A DNA stretch of 64,000 bases from Veillonellaceae bacterium (GTDB taxonomy: Bacteria; Bacillota; Negativicutes; Veillonellales; Dialisteraceae): positions 569,001-633,000 of the forward strand of contig DAJPGA010000001.1 of the NCBI GenBank assembly GCA_025992895.1, in the 5' to 3' direction. The notes beneath the pieces were generated by a model. That model was not told the DNA's origin, searched no databases, and was given only the letters and a program-made list of their open reading frames with translations. Shown here one piece after another: positions 40,627 to 48,998 of the stretch (the first letter of the stretch is position 1; every line of letters begins with the position of its first letter). The translations under genes were made by a program, and so were the position numbers.

Positions 40627-42447
40627 TTATTTAATATAAGCGGTAGCTTTGAGGAGGAACATGTTGTCCATCTTCTTGCCGCCCATGTCCTGGGCGTTGA
40701 AGCCGTAGTTGGCTTCGATGATGAGGCCTTTCATTGGAACGTAGGCTGCTTTAGCGAGGAAGAATTTCGCGCCGCCGTAGTTTCTGTTCGGGTTGTCAGT
40801 GCCATCGAGGACGGCGTCCATCTTGTCGGCAAAGTAAGCCGGGACGTTGCTTCTGCCTCTCCAGCTGCTGTAGACGTGGCCCATGTACTGGTCGGTGATG
40901 TCATTGGTGGATCCGCCGAAGTAGGTGCCTGCCTGGCTGTAGATGTAGTCAAGGCCGATAGAGTAGGACTTGGCTTTCAGTACGTCAGCAGTGCCGTAAG
41001 CGACGCCGTAGTTGAAGGAGTACGGACGCTCGTTGTTCAGCGGAAGTTTCTTCATATTCTTGACGTATTCAGCGTGGACGTTCCACATCGGAGTGACGTA
41101 GTACTGTCCTGCAAGGCCGTATGCCTGAGCAATATTGGAAACAGGACCAAGGGCTCTCATGCCATAAATATGGAATTCATAATGCTGCGGTTTCTTGTAG
41201 ATGTAGGACGCGTAAGCAATCGGCACATCTTCATCTTCGCCCCATGCCATCTGGACTTTATCGCCCATCGGGTAGAGTGTGAATGCATCTTGTTCGTTAG
41301 CGGTGACCACAAGATCATCTGCCATGGATGCCAGGTCAGAGCCACTGGCAACAATCATATCTTTAACTTTTTGAGCGGTGGCCGCACGGATTGCTGGATT
41401 GTCACTTGAAAGACCTTTGTTTTTTCCATTGAGTACTTCTATAGTGTTTGTTTCGGTACTTGCTGCGACAGCTTTTGCCTGAGCATCACTATAACCAGCC
41501 GCAAGAGCCTGACTGTATGCCTGTGCAGAGGCTAACTTTCCCACAAGGCTGGCTACTGTAGAATTTGAAATTCCAAATCCATGCATCATTGGCGCCGTGT
41601 AGTCGACGTTGATGTTTGTTGCGCGGCCGTATGCGAGCGTGAAGTGGCCGCCTTCTCTGTAATCACCAAGGGTAAGGAATGCGCCCTTGAATTCGCCATC
41701 ATAGGTGTAGCCAGTGACGCCCATCTTGACGGGGAACTGGCCGATACCGATGAGGTTCTTGGATGGTCCGAACGGAAGGCCTGTTGTATCCTGCTTCGGT
41801 CCGAACTGGTAGGTCGTCCATAAGCGGTTCAGATGGACTTCACCTTCGCCGTAGCCATTATTCTGATAGCGGGAGCCATCAGAGTTATAGCTGTACTTGT
41901 TGACACTGTACACATCATTTCCAGAGAAACCGAGGAAGGTTTCGAGCTGTCCGTAAACGGTGCTTCTGTCATTGACAGTGGTGATCGTATTCAGGCGGAC
42001 GCGGGCGCTGAGCTCATTGTCCTTTTCCGTATGGCCTTTGAAAATGTTGCCATAGCGGTCGACATCCTGAATGCGGAGTTCAGTGATGAGTTCTGTGTGT
42101 CCGGTCTTCTTTTCAAGTTCCGTGACGCGGACGCCAAGGTTGGCGAGATCGTCTCTATACGATTGAGCGAGCTTGTCGACGGTAGCCTGCTGATCAGCAG
42201 TCAGGCTGTCCTTTCTTGCGACAAGGCGCGCAATGATCTGTGCAACTTCATAACGGGAAATATTCTTTTCCCCGCGGAACGTGCCGTCCGGATATCCTTC
42301 GACGACGTTTTCAGCGGACAACTTGGAAACTGCCTGGTAAGCCCAGGAGTTTGTATCGACGTCCGTGAACGGATTGGCTGCCTGTACATGGAACGCGGCG
42401 CACGTAAATACGACGGCTGCCGCGGCTTTCAGTAGACGGTGCTTCAT
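40627..42447 (-). CDS. SLH-domain outer-membrane porin
   Basis: 606 residues. Signal peptide KHRLLKAAAAVVFTCAAFHVQA; SLH domain at about 25-85 (NPFTDVDTNSWAYQAVSKLS, GYPDGTFRGEKNISRYEVAQ); a short coiled coil (about 95-125); then a beta-barrel of about 16 strands ending in an aromatic-poor ATAYIK. In Negativicutes the SLH part binds polyaminated peptidoglycan and tethers the outer membrane. An about 110-residue Ala/Asp-rich helical insert (near 280-390) differs in codon use from the rest, with more AT-rich triplets, and looks like a variable surface loop gained by recombination. Start ATG 42447 follows GAGGGG. Monocistronic. Confidence 0.93.
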   Translation of the reverse strand: MKHRLLKAAAAVVFTCAAFHVQAANPFTDVDTNSWAYQAVSKLSAENVVEGYPDGTFRGEKNISRYEVAQIIARLVARKDSLTADQQATVDKLAQSYRDDLANLGVRVTELEKKTGHTELITELRIQDVDRYGNIFKGHTEKDNELSARVRLNTITTVNDRSTVYGQLETFLGFSGNDVYSVNKYSYNSDGSRYQNNGYGEGEVHLNRLWTTYQFGPKQDTTGLPFGPSKNLIGIGQFPVKMGVTGYTYDGEFKGAFLTLGDYREGGHFTLAYGRATNINVDYTAPMMHGFGISNSTVASLVGKLASAQAYSQALAAGYSDAQAKAVAASTETNTIEVLNGKNKGLSSDNPAIRAATAQKVKDMIVASGSDLASMADDLVVTANEQDAFTLYPMGDKVQMAWGEDEDVPIAYASYIYKKPQHYEFHIYGMRALGPVSNIAQAYGLAGQYYVTPMWNVHAEYVKNMKKLPLNNERPYSFNYGVAYGTADVLKAKSYSIGLDYIYSQAGTYFGGSTNDITDQYMGHVYSSWRGRSNVPAYFADKMDAVLDGTDNPNRNYGGAKFFLAKAAYVPMKGLIIEANYGFNAQDMGGKKMDNMFLLKATAYIK

Positions 42448-42645
42448 AAAATTCCCCTCTTTTCCAGGGGCTTCCCTCCCAGTGGAAACTCCCTTATCAA
42501 TCCTTCCCAGGATTAATTTTTATACAAAATACTCACTTTGAGTGATAAAATGCTTCTGAAACTAAAACAATATACATTTTATTTTAGAAGGGTGTCAATA
42601 GCAGTTAACAGCAGGTGCTAAAACTTTGACTCATAGTCAAGGCAT
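42448..42645. other. Leader and promoter region of the porin gene
   Basis: Contains two imperfect inverted repeats (CCCCTCTTTTCCAGGGG; CTTCCCAGGA) in the transcribed leader and AT-rich DNA further upstream with TTTATACAAAATACTC. No gene is seen. A strong untranslated leader is common for abundant porins. Confidence 0.35.
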
Positions 42646-42680
42646 GAAAAAACCGCAGAAAATCGAACTTTTCTGCGGGG
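42646..42680 (-). terminator. Terminator of thiW gene
   Basis: CCGCAGAAA and TTTCTGCGG arms around a 10-nt interior, six Ts on the minus strand. Confidence 0.88.
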
Positions 42681-42749
42681 AAAATATACGTGAAGCATGA
42701 GATTTTATTATTATAAATAATAGTTTATAGAGACTTATAGATGAAGATA

Positions 42750-43253
42750 TTATCTGTTTTTGAGTAATTCTGTTTGAATTAAGCGGGCACTTTTTAAAAC
42801 ACAGAAAGCGATGACGCAGCCGGCGCCGCAGGAAATGGAGAAGAGGGATACATAGAAGAGAGCACCCTTCGAAGAACCCATGAGAAGAGCGGCAACCGGA
42901 TAGGAAACCAGCCCGCCGATAATCGAAGTCCCGACGAATTCACCAAGCACAGCGCACCAGAGCTTCTGCGTCTTGCTGTAAAGATAACCCGAAAGGAAAG
43001 CGCCGATCATAGAGCCCGGGAAAGCCAGAAGACTGCCCGTGCCAAGAATATTCCGGATCAAAGCCGTCCCGAACGCAGCCGACGTACTGAACCTTGTCCC
43101 GCAAAGCACCGCGAGGAAAATGTTAATCATATGCTGCAAAGGAAAAGCCCTTGTCACACCCAGAGGGAAAGAAAAAAGCGGAGAAAGCAGCACACCCGCC
43201 GCTACCAGGAGCGCCGAGAAAATCCACTTCCGAAGAGAATCCTGTCTATCCAT
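42750..43253 (-). CDS. thiW: ThiW-type ECF transporter substrate-binding subunit
   Basis: 167 residues, ATG 43253 four bases after AAGGAGG. Five to six membrane helices. FPLQHMINIFLAVLCG and RNILGTGSLLAFPGSMIGAF are the ThiW signatures. It is the membrane S component that captures a thiamine precursor, usually the thiazole moiety, and works with shared EcfA/A'/T energy subunits encoded elsewhere. No TPP riboswitch motif is seen in the upstream 180 bp, which is unusual for thiW. Confidence 0.85.
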   Translation of the reverse strand: MDRQDSLRKWIFSALLVAAGVLLSPLFSFPLGVTRAFPLQHMINIFLAVLCGTRFSTSAAFGTALIRNILGTGSLLAFPGSMIGAFLSGYLYSKTQKLWCAVLGEFVGTSIIGGLVSYPVAALLMGSSKGALFYVSLFSISCGAGCVIAFCVLKSARLIQTELLKNR

Positions 43254-43737
43254 AACTCCTCCTTGAAGGAAAAAATTCCTGAAATCTTGATTCATTAATA
43301 GAATAATATATTTTACCTATTATAGAATCATGCAGGAACAATTTGCAAATGAAGAACAATCAAAACAGAAAAGAAAATAGTGATTGAAAACGGGGAGCGA
43401 TGAGATGCATTATAATCAACGCGAAAAGCTGTCCCCGTTAGGGGAAGGAGTATGGTAGGGATGGGGTTACATAAGGTTTCAAACAAATAAGAGCTGAGTT
43501 CTTTCTTTTATTCCTTACGAAGCTGTCCCCGTCAGGGGAAAGTGGACCGTATACCGATTGACTCTATACTAATATCAGTATAGAGTCAATTGTTTTGTAC
43601 GGGCCGAAAGAGGTGAAGTTTAAGTAAAGTACTTCCTTTTGCGATGAAAGGGGTTCATTTTTATTAGTAGCGTGAGCACTCGTTTTCCCTGACAGGAAAG
43701 CACTTTCCCTTTGTCACCCGGCTTTATCATCTTCCAC
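43254..43737. repeat. Repeat-rich gene-free stretch
   Basis: Two copies of AGCTGTCCCCGT(T/C)AGGGGAA lie at about 43428-43448 and 43521-43541. A perfect 14-bp inverted repeat, ATTGACTCTATACT-AATATC-AGTATAGAGTCAAT, lies at 43557-43590 and is not followed by a T run. No gene is supported. Confidence 0.55.
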
Positions 43738-43786
43738 CAAAAAATCTCCACGATTCCTTTTCAGGACTTCGTGGAGATTTCCTTTT
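43738..43786. terminator. Terminator of brnQ copy 1
   Basis: AAAATCTCCACG and CGTGGAGATTT arms, with six Ts on the minus strand. Confidence 0.9.
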
Positions 43787-43793
43787 TATTTCC

Positions 43794-45119
43794 TTATGCA
43801 GTCTTTCCTTTAGACGGTGCCATGTGGGCAATGATGAGGCCTACGATGTAGCCGGCGGCGCAGAAGGTGACCCATGCGAGGCCGTAGTGTGCGAACGGAA
43901 GGTTCGACATGACGTTGTCGAGGGTGGTGATCTGGAGGCCTGCGGTGTGGATGCCGTCGTAGAGGGACGGGATCAGGGTAAAGAGGGTAACGCAGGCATA
44001 GACAGCTCTGTGGCCGTGGAAGAGTTTATCTGTGAATGTGAGGATCATGAGGGAAATCGTCAGCGGATAGAGGAACATCAGGACCGGAATAGCGGCATGG
44101 ATGATGGTGGTCAGGCCGAAGAGTGCGACGCAGAAGGAAGCGACTGCGAAGACGGTTACCCAGATTTTGTAAGAGAGGACCGGAATCAGGCGGCCGAAGT
44201 ATTCAGCGCATGCCGTGATGAGGCCGACGCTTGTTGTGAGGCAGGCGAGGAGGACGATGATGCCCATGACAAGACTGCCGTAAGAACCGAAGTAATGAAG
44301 TGCAACGCCTACGAGGACTTCAGCACCGTTTTCCAGGTGTCCCAGTTCAGAGACGGAGGATGCGCCGATGAAGCAGAGGAATACGTAAATGATGCTAAGG
44401 CAGAGGCCTGCGATGAGGCCGGAACGAAGGGTCATGAATGCGATTTCTTCATTCGTTGTGGCACCGTACTGGCGGACGGAATTGACGACGATGATGCCGA
44501 ATACGAAAGCGGCGAGGGCGTCCATGGTGCCGTAGCCGTCAAGGAATCCCTGGGAAAGAGCTTTCATCGGATCGATGTAGTCCTTCGAAGCGGCCTGCCA
44601 GGGTCCGATTGGAGCGATGGCTGCGCAGATGAAGAGCAGGGCAAGGAATGCCAGAAGAACCGGAGTGATGACTTTGCCGATACGGTCGACCAGTTTCGAC
44701 GGGGTGACGGAGAGCCACCAGGAAACGGCGAAGAAGACGAAAGCGAAGCCATAGAGTGCCATCTGACGGTTTTCTTCCGAGAAGAGCGGAGCGAAGGCGA
44801 TTTCAAAAGATGTCGTAGCCGTACGGGGGATAGCGAAGGCAGGCCCGATGGTCAGGTACAGGGCGACGGTGAAGAAAATGGCGTACGGTGTGCAGATACG
44901 GGAAGCCAGTTTCTGCAGGTCGTCTCCGGAGTAACCGATTGCCGCAATGCCAAGAATCGGAAGACCCACGCCCGTGATCAGAAAGCCGATTGTAGCGGGA
45001 ATCGTTTCCACACCTGAATTCTGCCCCATGAATACCGGGAAAATCAGGTTGCCGGCGCCGAAGAACAGCGCGAACAGCATCAGCCCGATGGCAATGAAGG
45101 AATTCTTAGATTTCTCCAT
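43794..45119 (-). CDS. brnQ: Branched-chain amino acid transporter BrnQ, T-box controlled
   Basis: 441 residues from ATG 45119 (AAGGAG eight bases upstream). Twelve membrane helices of the LIVCS family. IGLMLFALFFGAGNLIFPVF at the N-terminus and PRTATTSFEIAFAP near 120 are the sodium-coupled carrier signatures. It imports Leu, Ile or Val. The gene lies behind a T-box leader with its own TTGACA/TAGAAT promoter, so uptake rises when the matching aminoacyl-tRNA is uncharged. A paralogue without T-box precedes it on the same strand. Confidence 0.94.
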   Translation of the reverse strand: MEKSKNSFIAIGLMLFALFFGAGNLIFPVFMGQNSGVETIPATIGFLITGVGLPILGIAAIGYSGDDLQKLASRICTPYAIFFTVALYLTIGPAFAIPRTATTSFEIAFAPLFSEENRQMALYGFAFVFFAVSWWLSVTPSKLVDRIGKVITPVLLAFLALLFICAAIAPIGPWQAASKDYIDPMKALSQGFLDGYGTMDALAAFVFGIIVVNSVRQYGATTNEEIAFMTLRSGLIAGLCLSIIYVFLCFIGASSVSELGHLENGAEVLVGVALHYFGSYGSLVMGIIVLLACLTTSVGLITACAEYFGRLIPVLSYKIWVTVFAVASFCVALFGLTTIIHAAIPVLMFLYPLTISLMILTFTDKLFHGHRAVYACVTLFTLIPSLYDGIHTAGLQITTLDNVMSNLPFAHYGLAWVTFCAAGYIVGLIIAHMAPSKGKTA

Positions 45120-45159
45120 AATAACATCTCCTTTTCCGAAGGTTTCGCCTTCTACTTCC

Positions 45160-45398
45160 GGTGGGTACGAAAAAGCCCTGCCGGAAAAACTCCGACAGGG
45201 CACATATGCTGTGAGGTACCACCTTGTCCAATTACTCAATTCGCTGCTAACGGGGCTTCCGCCTTTCCCTGCCTCCAAATGGAGTACGAAAAAGGAACTC
45301 ACGGGTGACGCGGCTGATTCAACTTCAGCGATTTGCACCATCCATCGCCTCTCTGAGAAGATCCCCAGCCTGATTCCTATCCTTGTCTCTAATGATTT
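45160..45398 (-). promoter_or_regulatory. T-box riboswitch of brnQ copy 1
   Basis: On the minus strand the leader contains AGAGAGGCGATGGATGGTGC (stem I AG bulge and GGTG motif), GGCTG/CAGCC at the stem I base, the T-box AAGGTGGTACC (complement at 45215-45225), and a terminator GCCCTGTCGG/CCGGCAGGGC at 45175-45201 followed by five Ts. A candidate specifier triplet is GTT (Val) in GAAGTTGAATCAG, followed by a purine as expected; this assignment is tentative. Confidence 0.85.
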
Positions 45399-45404
45399 AG
45401 AGAT

Positions 45405-45433
45405 ATTCTAGCATGAGAAAATGAGAATGTCAA
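45405..45433 (-). promoter_or_regulatory. Promoter of T-box leader
   Basis: TTGACA (45428-45433), 17 bp, TAGAAT (45405-45410) on the minus strand: a near-consensus housekeeping promoter. Confidence 0.85.
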
Positions 45434-45487
45434 AGGAAATATCGTATATATTTTAGAAAAATTTTAGAAATCTGAAAGAGTATATAC

Positions 45488-46834
45488 TTAATGGGATTCT
45501 GCTGTGGCAGGTGCCTTGTCTGCAGCTTTGTGCCAGATGAATCCGAGGACGAAGCCTGTGATGAAGAAGAGCGTCCATGCCATGTCGTATTCAGCAAGCG
45601 GCAGGGAATGCATGAACTGATCCATAGCCGGAGTCGTGAGCTTCAGCATCTTCAGTCCGTCATAGAGAGCCGGAACAAAGGTGAAAGCCGTTGCCAGCGC
45701 ATAGACCTTCTGGCTTCCTCCGAAACGCTTGTCGAGGAATGTCAGGATGATCAGGGAAACAGCCAGCGGGTACAGGAAAAGCAGTACCGGGATGGCGCCC
45801 TTGATGATGGCAGAAAGGCCGAAGAGCGCGATCAGGAAAGAGAAACCTGCAAAGAGGGCAGCCCATGTCTGACGATGCAGCATCGGGAAGAGCTGATGGA
45901 AATAAGCAGCGCAGGAAGCAATCAGGCCGATCGAAGTCGTGAGGCATGCCAGGATGACGATAAGTCCCAGAAGGACTGCACCGGAAGTGCCGAAGTAGTA
46001 AGCAGAAGCGCCGGAAAGAACCGGAGCGCCCGTTTCCATATGGCCCAGAACACTGACAGAATCAGCGCCCAGAACGACCAGGGATGCATAGATGACGAAC
46101 ATGAAGAATGTAGAAATGAGGCCGGACTTCATAGCAGAACGAGCCACTTCCTCATTTGTCTTCACGCCGAAGAAACGAATCGATTCCACGACAATGACGC
46201 CGAAGACAAGACCAGCCAGGCAGTCCATCGTGTTGTAACCTTCAACCAGTGCATTCGTGAAAGCCTTCACCGGAGCCGAATAAGCAGCGGAAGGTTCCAT
46301 CCACGGCCCCATCGGGAAGAGGATAGAAGAGCCGATCAGAATGAAGAGGAAAAGAAGCAGCATCGGCGTGATGACCTTGCCGATACGCGGAACAAGCTTG
46401 GAAGGAGTGACAGCCAGCCACCAGGACAGAAGGAAGAAAATGAAAACGAAGACATAAAGTCCGATCGTTTTCTGTGCATCCGTCAGGAATGGGGCTGCTG
46501 CAATTTCAAAAGAAACCGTAGCCGTACGGGGAATCGCAAAGAACGGTCCGATCGTCAGGTACAGAAGAGAGCTGAACAGCACACCGTACACCGGATGGAC
46601 ACGCGAAGCCAGCTCCCTAAGACCTGCGCCCGAATAACAAATCGCAAGCACAGCCGCAAAAGGAAGGCCGACACCCGTAATCAGGAAGCCGATCGTAGCC
46701 CAGGGCGTATTCCAGCCAGCATTCTGGCCTAAGAATACCGGGAAGATCAGATTCCCTGCGCCGAAAAACAGCGCGAAAAGCATGAGCCCGATCGAGATAA
46801 ACTCGCGGGAAGATTCCTGTGATGATTTTTTCAT
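45488..46834 (-). CDS. Branched-chain amino acid transporter BrnQ, second copy
   Basis: 448 residues. Same LIVCS family as the neighbouring gene, with IGLMLFALFFGAGNLIFPVF at 15-34 nearly identical and PRTATVSFEIAAAP near 125. ATG 46834 has only a weak ribosome binding site. No T-box or terminator leader is visible upstream, so the pair divides into a regulated and an apparently constitutive carrier. Its stop lies 55 bp before the promoter of the T-box leader. No terminator hairpin is seen in between, so some readthrough into the T-box is possible. Confidence 0.93.
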   Translation of the reverse strand: MKKSSQESSREFISIGLMLFALFFGAGNLIFPVFLGQNAGWNTPWATIGFLITGVGLPFAAVLAICYSGAGLRELASRVHPVYGVLFSSLLYLTIGPFFAIPRTATVSFEIAAAPFLTDAQKTIGLYVFVFIFFLLSWWLAVTPSKLVPRIGKVITPMLLLFLFILIGSSILFPMGPWMEPSAAYSAPVKAFTNALVEGYNTMDCLAGLVFGVIVVESIRFFGVKTNEEVARSAMKSGLISTFFMFVIYASLVVLGADSVSVLGHMETGAPVLSGASAYYFGTSGAVLLGLIVILACLTTSIGLIASCAAYFHQLFPMLHRQTWAALFAGFSFLIALFGLSAIIKGAIPVLLFLYPLAVSLIILTFLDKRFGGSQKVYALATAFTFVPALYDGLKMLKLTTPAMDQFMHSLPLAEYDMAWTLFFITGFVLGFIWHKAADKAPATAESH

Positions 46835-47024
46835 AAGCGATACCCCATCTTTACTGCAGAGTGAAACGTATTTTATGCTATTTTATCATAGATTAAAGAA
46901 ATGTAAATCGAAAAAGAGTATAAAACAGTAAATTATATGATTAAAATAAATAAAGAAATGTTATCAAAAAGCAATGAACCCATAAAAAATCCTTATTTTA
47001 GAAGAGAGGGAGAGAGAGGAACAG
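46835..47024. other. AT-rich promoter region of brnQ copy 2
   Basis: No gene. The region before the gene contains AT-rich stretches such as TTTTATGCTATTTTATC, which could supply promoter elements on the minus strand. No terminator or riboswitch motif is visible. Confidence 0.35.
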
Positions 47025-47125
47025 GGCCGCTAGGCCGGTCTTGACCTTGCCCTGGAAGGGAAGGTGGCGGCGGAGCCGACGGATGAGTTGCATTTCCGCG
47101 GACGAAGTCCGGTAGTATGGTTCTA
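47025..47125. repeat. Interspersed palindromic repeat, copy 8 (inverted orientation)
   Basis: GGGCCGCTAGGCC, GACCTTGCCCTGGAAGGGAAGGTG, CGGCGGAGCCG, GGATGAGTTGCATTTCC, CGCGGACGAAGTCCGG, GTAGTATGGTT: the framework of copy 2 read backwards. Confidence 0.72.
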
Positions 47126-47213
47126 ATTTTCCTCAATTTCACTCTCTCTTTCCCCATTTCCATCCTCCCTGCTGACGAGAAACACTCCACATGTTAAAAT
47201 AAAGGGTAAATGC

Positions 47214-47969
47214 ATGATTGAAAGATACAGGAGACAAAGGAAGATGGAAGAAACTTTAACGGAACGTTTGAGACGGATGGCGGACAGGGTGATCTCGGAA
47301 AGACCCTCTGACCGCGTCCTGAATTTTACACTGGACGACCAGAAGTACTGGATCAAAAGAAAGCTGGGGAACGGAAGAAACCAGCTCGTGAAGTACTCTG
47401 TCGAAAAAGAATTTTATTATGAAATCGCCCGCATGACGATTGCCGGGAGAAATAATCCTGACCTCGTTCCGGAGATTGAAGTCCTGACACCGAATTACAT
47501 GGTGACGAAGGACGGCGGTCCTACCGTGAAGAACTGGCTCGACTCGGACAAGTCCGAAGCAGAGAAGGAACTCATCCTGGAAGAGGCCGGCGCTGCGCTT
47601 GCCTCTCTCCACAAGAACGGCATCGTTCATGGCCGTCCGGCCCTCCGCGATATTACGTGGAACGACGGAGTCATCCATTTCCTTGACTGGGAAAACCGCA
47701 TGTACTCCCAGGATCTTGCCACGCAGAAAGCACTCGATTTCCTTCTTCTTCTGCAGGGCATCTACCGCGAAAATTATCCTGAAGCCCGCGAAAGAGCAGC
47801 CGCTCTCGAAAGGGGCTACGTCAAAAACGGCGGCGAAGAAACGAGAGAGGAAGCGCGCCGTTTTCTGATGAAACATTCCATCGTCGGATCCCTGACACGC
47901 CAGCTCGCGCCCTTCAAGATGAAGGACATCGAATCCGTCAGAAAAATTTATGACCATCTTCTGACCTGA
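47214..47969 (+). CDS. Kdo/WaaP-like small kinase
   Basis: 251 residues from ATG 47214; ATG 47244 (residue 11) has a better AGGAG and may be the true start. The protein-kinase-like fold shows a Lys in YWIKRKL, the catalytic loop IVHGRPALRDITW near 145-157 and the metal Asp in IHFLDWEN. The family includes WaaP/KdkA kinases that phosphorylate the LPS inner core, and Bud32-like kinases. In a diderm Firmicute with LPS genes nearby, a role in LPS core phosphorylation is likely but not proved. Confidence 0.78.
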   Translation: MIERYRRQRKMEETLTERLRRMADRVISERPSDRVLNFTLDDQKYWIKRKLGNGRNQLVKYSVEKEFYYEIARMTIAGRNNPDLVPEIEVLTPNYMVTKDGGPTVKNWLDSDKSEAEKELILEEAGAALASLHKNGIVHGRPALRDITWNDGVIHFLDWENRMYSQDLATQKALDFLLLLQGIYRENYPEARERAAALERGYVKNGGEETREEARRFLMKHSIVGSLTRQLAPFKMKDIESVRKIYDHLLT

Positions 47970-48082
47970 CAGGCCTCCTGCTATTGCCCGCAGGGCCCGC
48001 GCCTTATATACTTAAAGATAGAAACAGATAACAATAACCGTCCCTTCCGGCACTTTCCCGGGAGGACAGGGGAGTGAACATA

Positions 48083-48958
48083 ATGAACTTCTGGGAGCAG
48101 GAGCAGGAAAAACTCAAGCTTTGGTGGGAAGGTGTCTCGAAGCGCGAAATCGGGACGTACTTTTTTGGTACCATTTTTCTCCTGTTCCTCGTTTTCATTT
48201 ACTATTTTGCCCTCGGAATCACCGGCCTTTTCGAATGGTACCGTTTCCAGAGGAGCATGGGGGAATGCTTCATTCTCCTTTTCCTGACACAATTTATGAC
48301 AAGGAAGAGCCTTCTCCATCCGTTCTGGCGGATCGGCTACATTCCTTTCTTTTCATGGATACTCATATTTCCTTACGTACTCCTGCACGCGGTGAACGGA
48401 CTGAAGGATGCCTCCTTCAACCACCTGAGCCCGTACTTCCTGACGGCGATCGCGATCCTGCTCCTGATCTTCTTCATCATGAACGTCATCTGCCGCGTCG
48501 TCATGGGGCGGAAACTGGCGGTCCTCATCTGCCTCATCGCCGTGTGTTTCTTTTCCTTCAGCGCCTTCATTTTTCTCACGCATTACGCATACATGGGAAT
48601 CATGATGACGCCCAGGGAAATGTTCTTCGCGCTGTACAGTCCGGGCAAGTGGTTCTCCCACGTCGTCCTGACGCACATCGGAGGATTGAATCTCATCCTG
48701 ATGAACCTCGGGATCCTGGCTTTCGTCATCCTCTATGCCCGCTGGATTTACCAGAGCGCGTACGAGCTGGACAAGAAATGGATCAGGAAGGACACCGCGT
48801 CCTATTCCGCCATTCACAGGACACTCCAGTTTCTCGTATTCTTCGGCTGCGCATGGCTCCTCATCCGCTGGGTGAGTGAATGCTTCCCGCTCCACGACTA
48901 CGAACAGGCAAGGCAGTACCAGGAGTATTTCGATATCATCAGGAATACGCCGCTCTAA
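48083..48958 (+). CDS. Stand-alone membrane module resembling the N-terminus of pEtN/LTA-type transferases
   Basis: 291 residues from ATG 48083, eight bases after GGGGAG. About seven membrane helices. It resembles the N-terminal half of the split enzyme at 54.4-56.2 kb in order and pattern: ALGITGLFEWYRFQRSMGE corresponds to AFTGIKFLWEWNLSLRDAL, and the last helix region RWVSECFPLHDYEQARQY corresponds to RHWIPRSFPVLDYQLSQAY. The protein then stops where the periplasmic sulfatase-fold domain would begin, so it has no catalytic part. It may be an accessory or regulatory subunit, or the stable remnant of a transferase. It lies just upstream of a ThrE-type exporter. Confidence 0.7.
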   Translation: MNFWEQEQEKLKLWWEGVSKREIGTYFFGTIFLLFLVFIYYFALGITGLFEWYRFQRSMGECFILLFLTQFMTRKSLLHPFWRIGYIPFFSWILIFPYVLLHAVNGLKDASFNHLSPYFLTAIAILLLIFFIMNVICRVVMGRKLAVLICLIAVCFFSFSAFIFLTHYAYMGIMMTPREMFFALYSPGKWFSHVVLTHIGGLNLILMNLGILAFVILYARWIYQSAYELDKKWIRKDTASYSAIHRTLQFLVFFGCAWLLIRWVSECFPLHDYEQARQYQEYFDIIRNTPL

Positions 48959-48998
48959 GGCAGCGCATCCCGTTAGGGGTTATCGGAGGTGATGCCTT

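Noticed and set aside
43254..43440. TPP riboswitch before thiW
   Set aside because: No CTGAGA core or matching stems on the minus strand.
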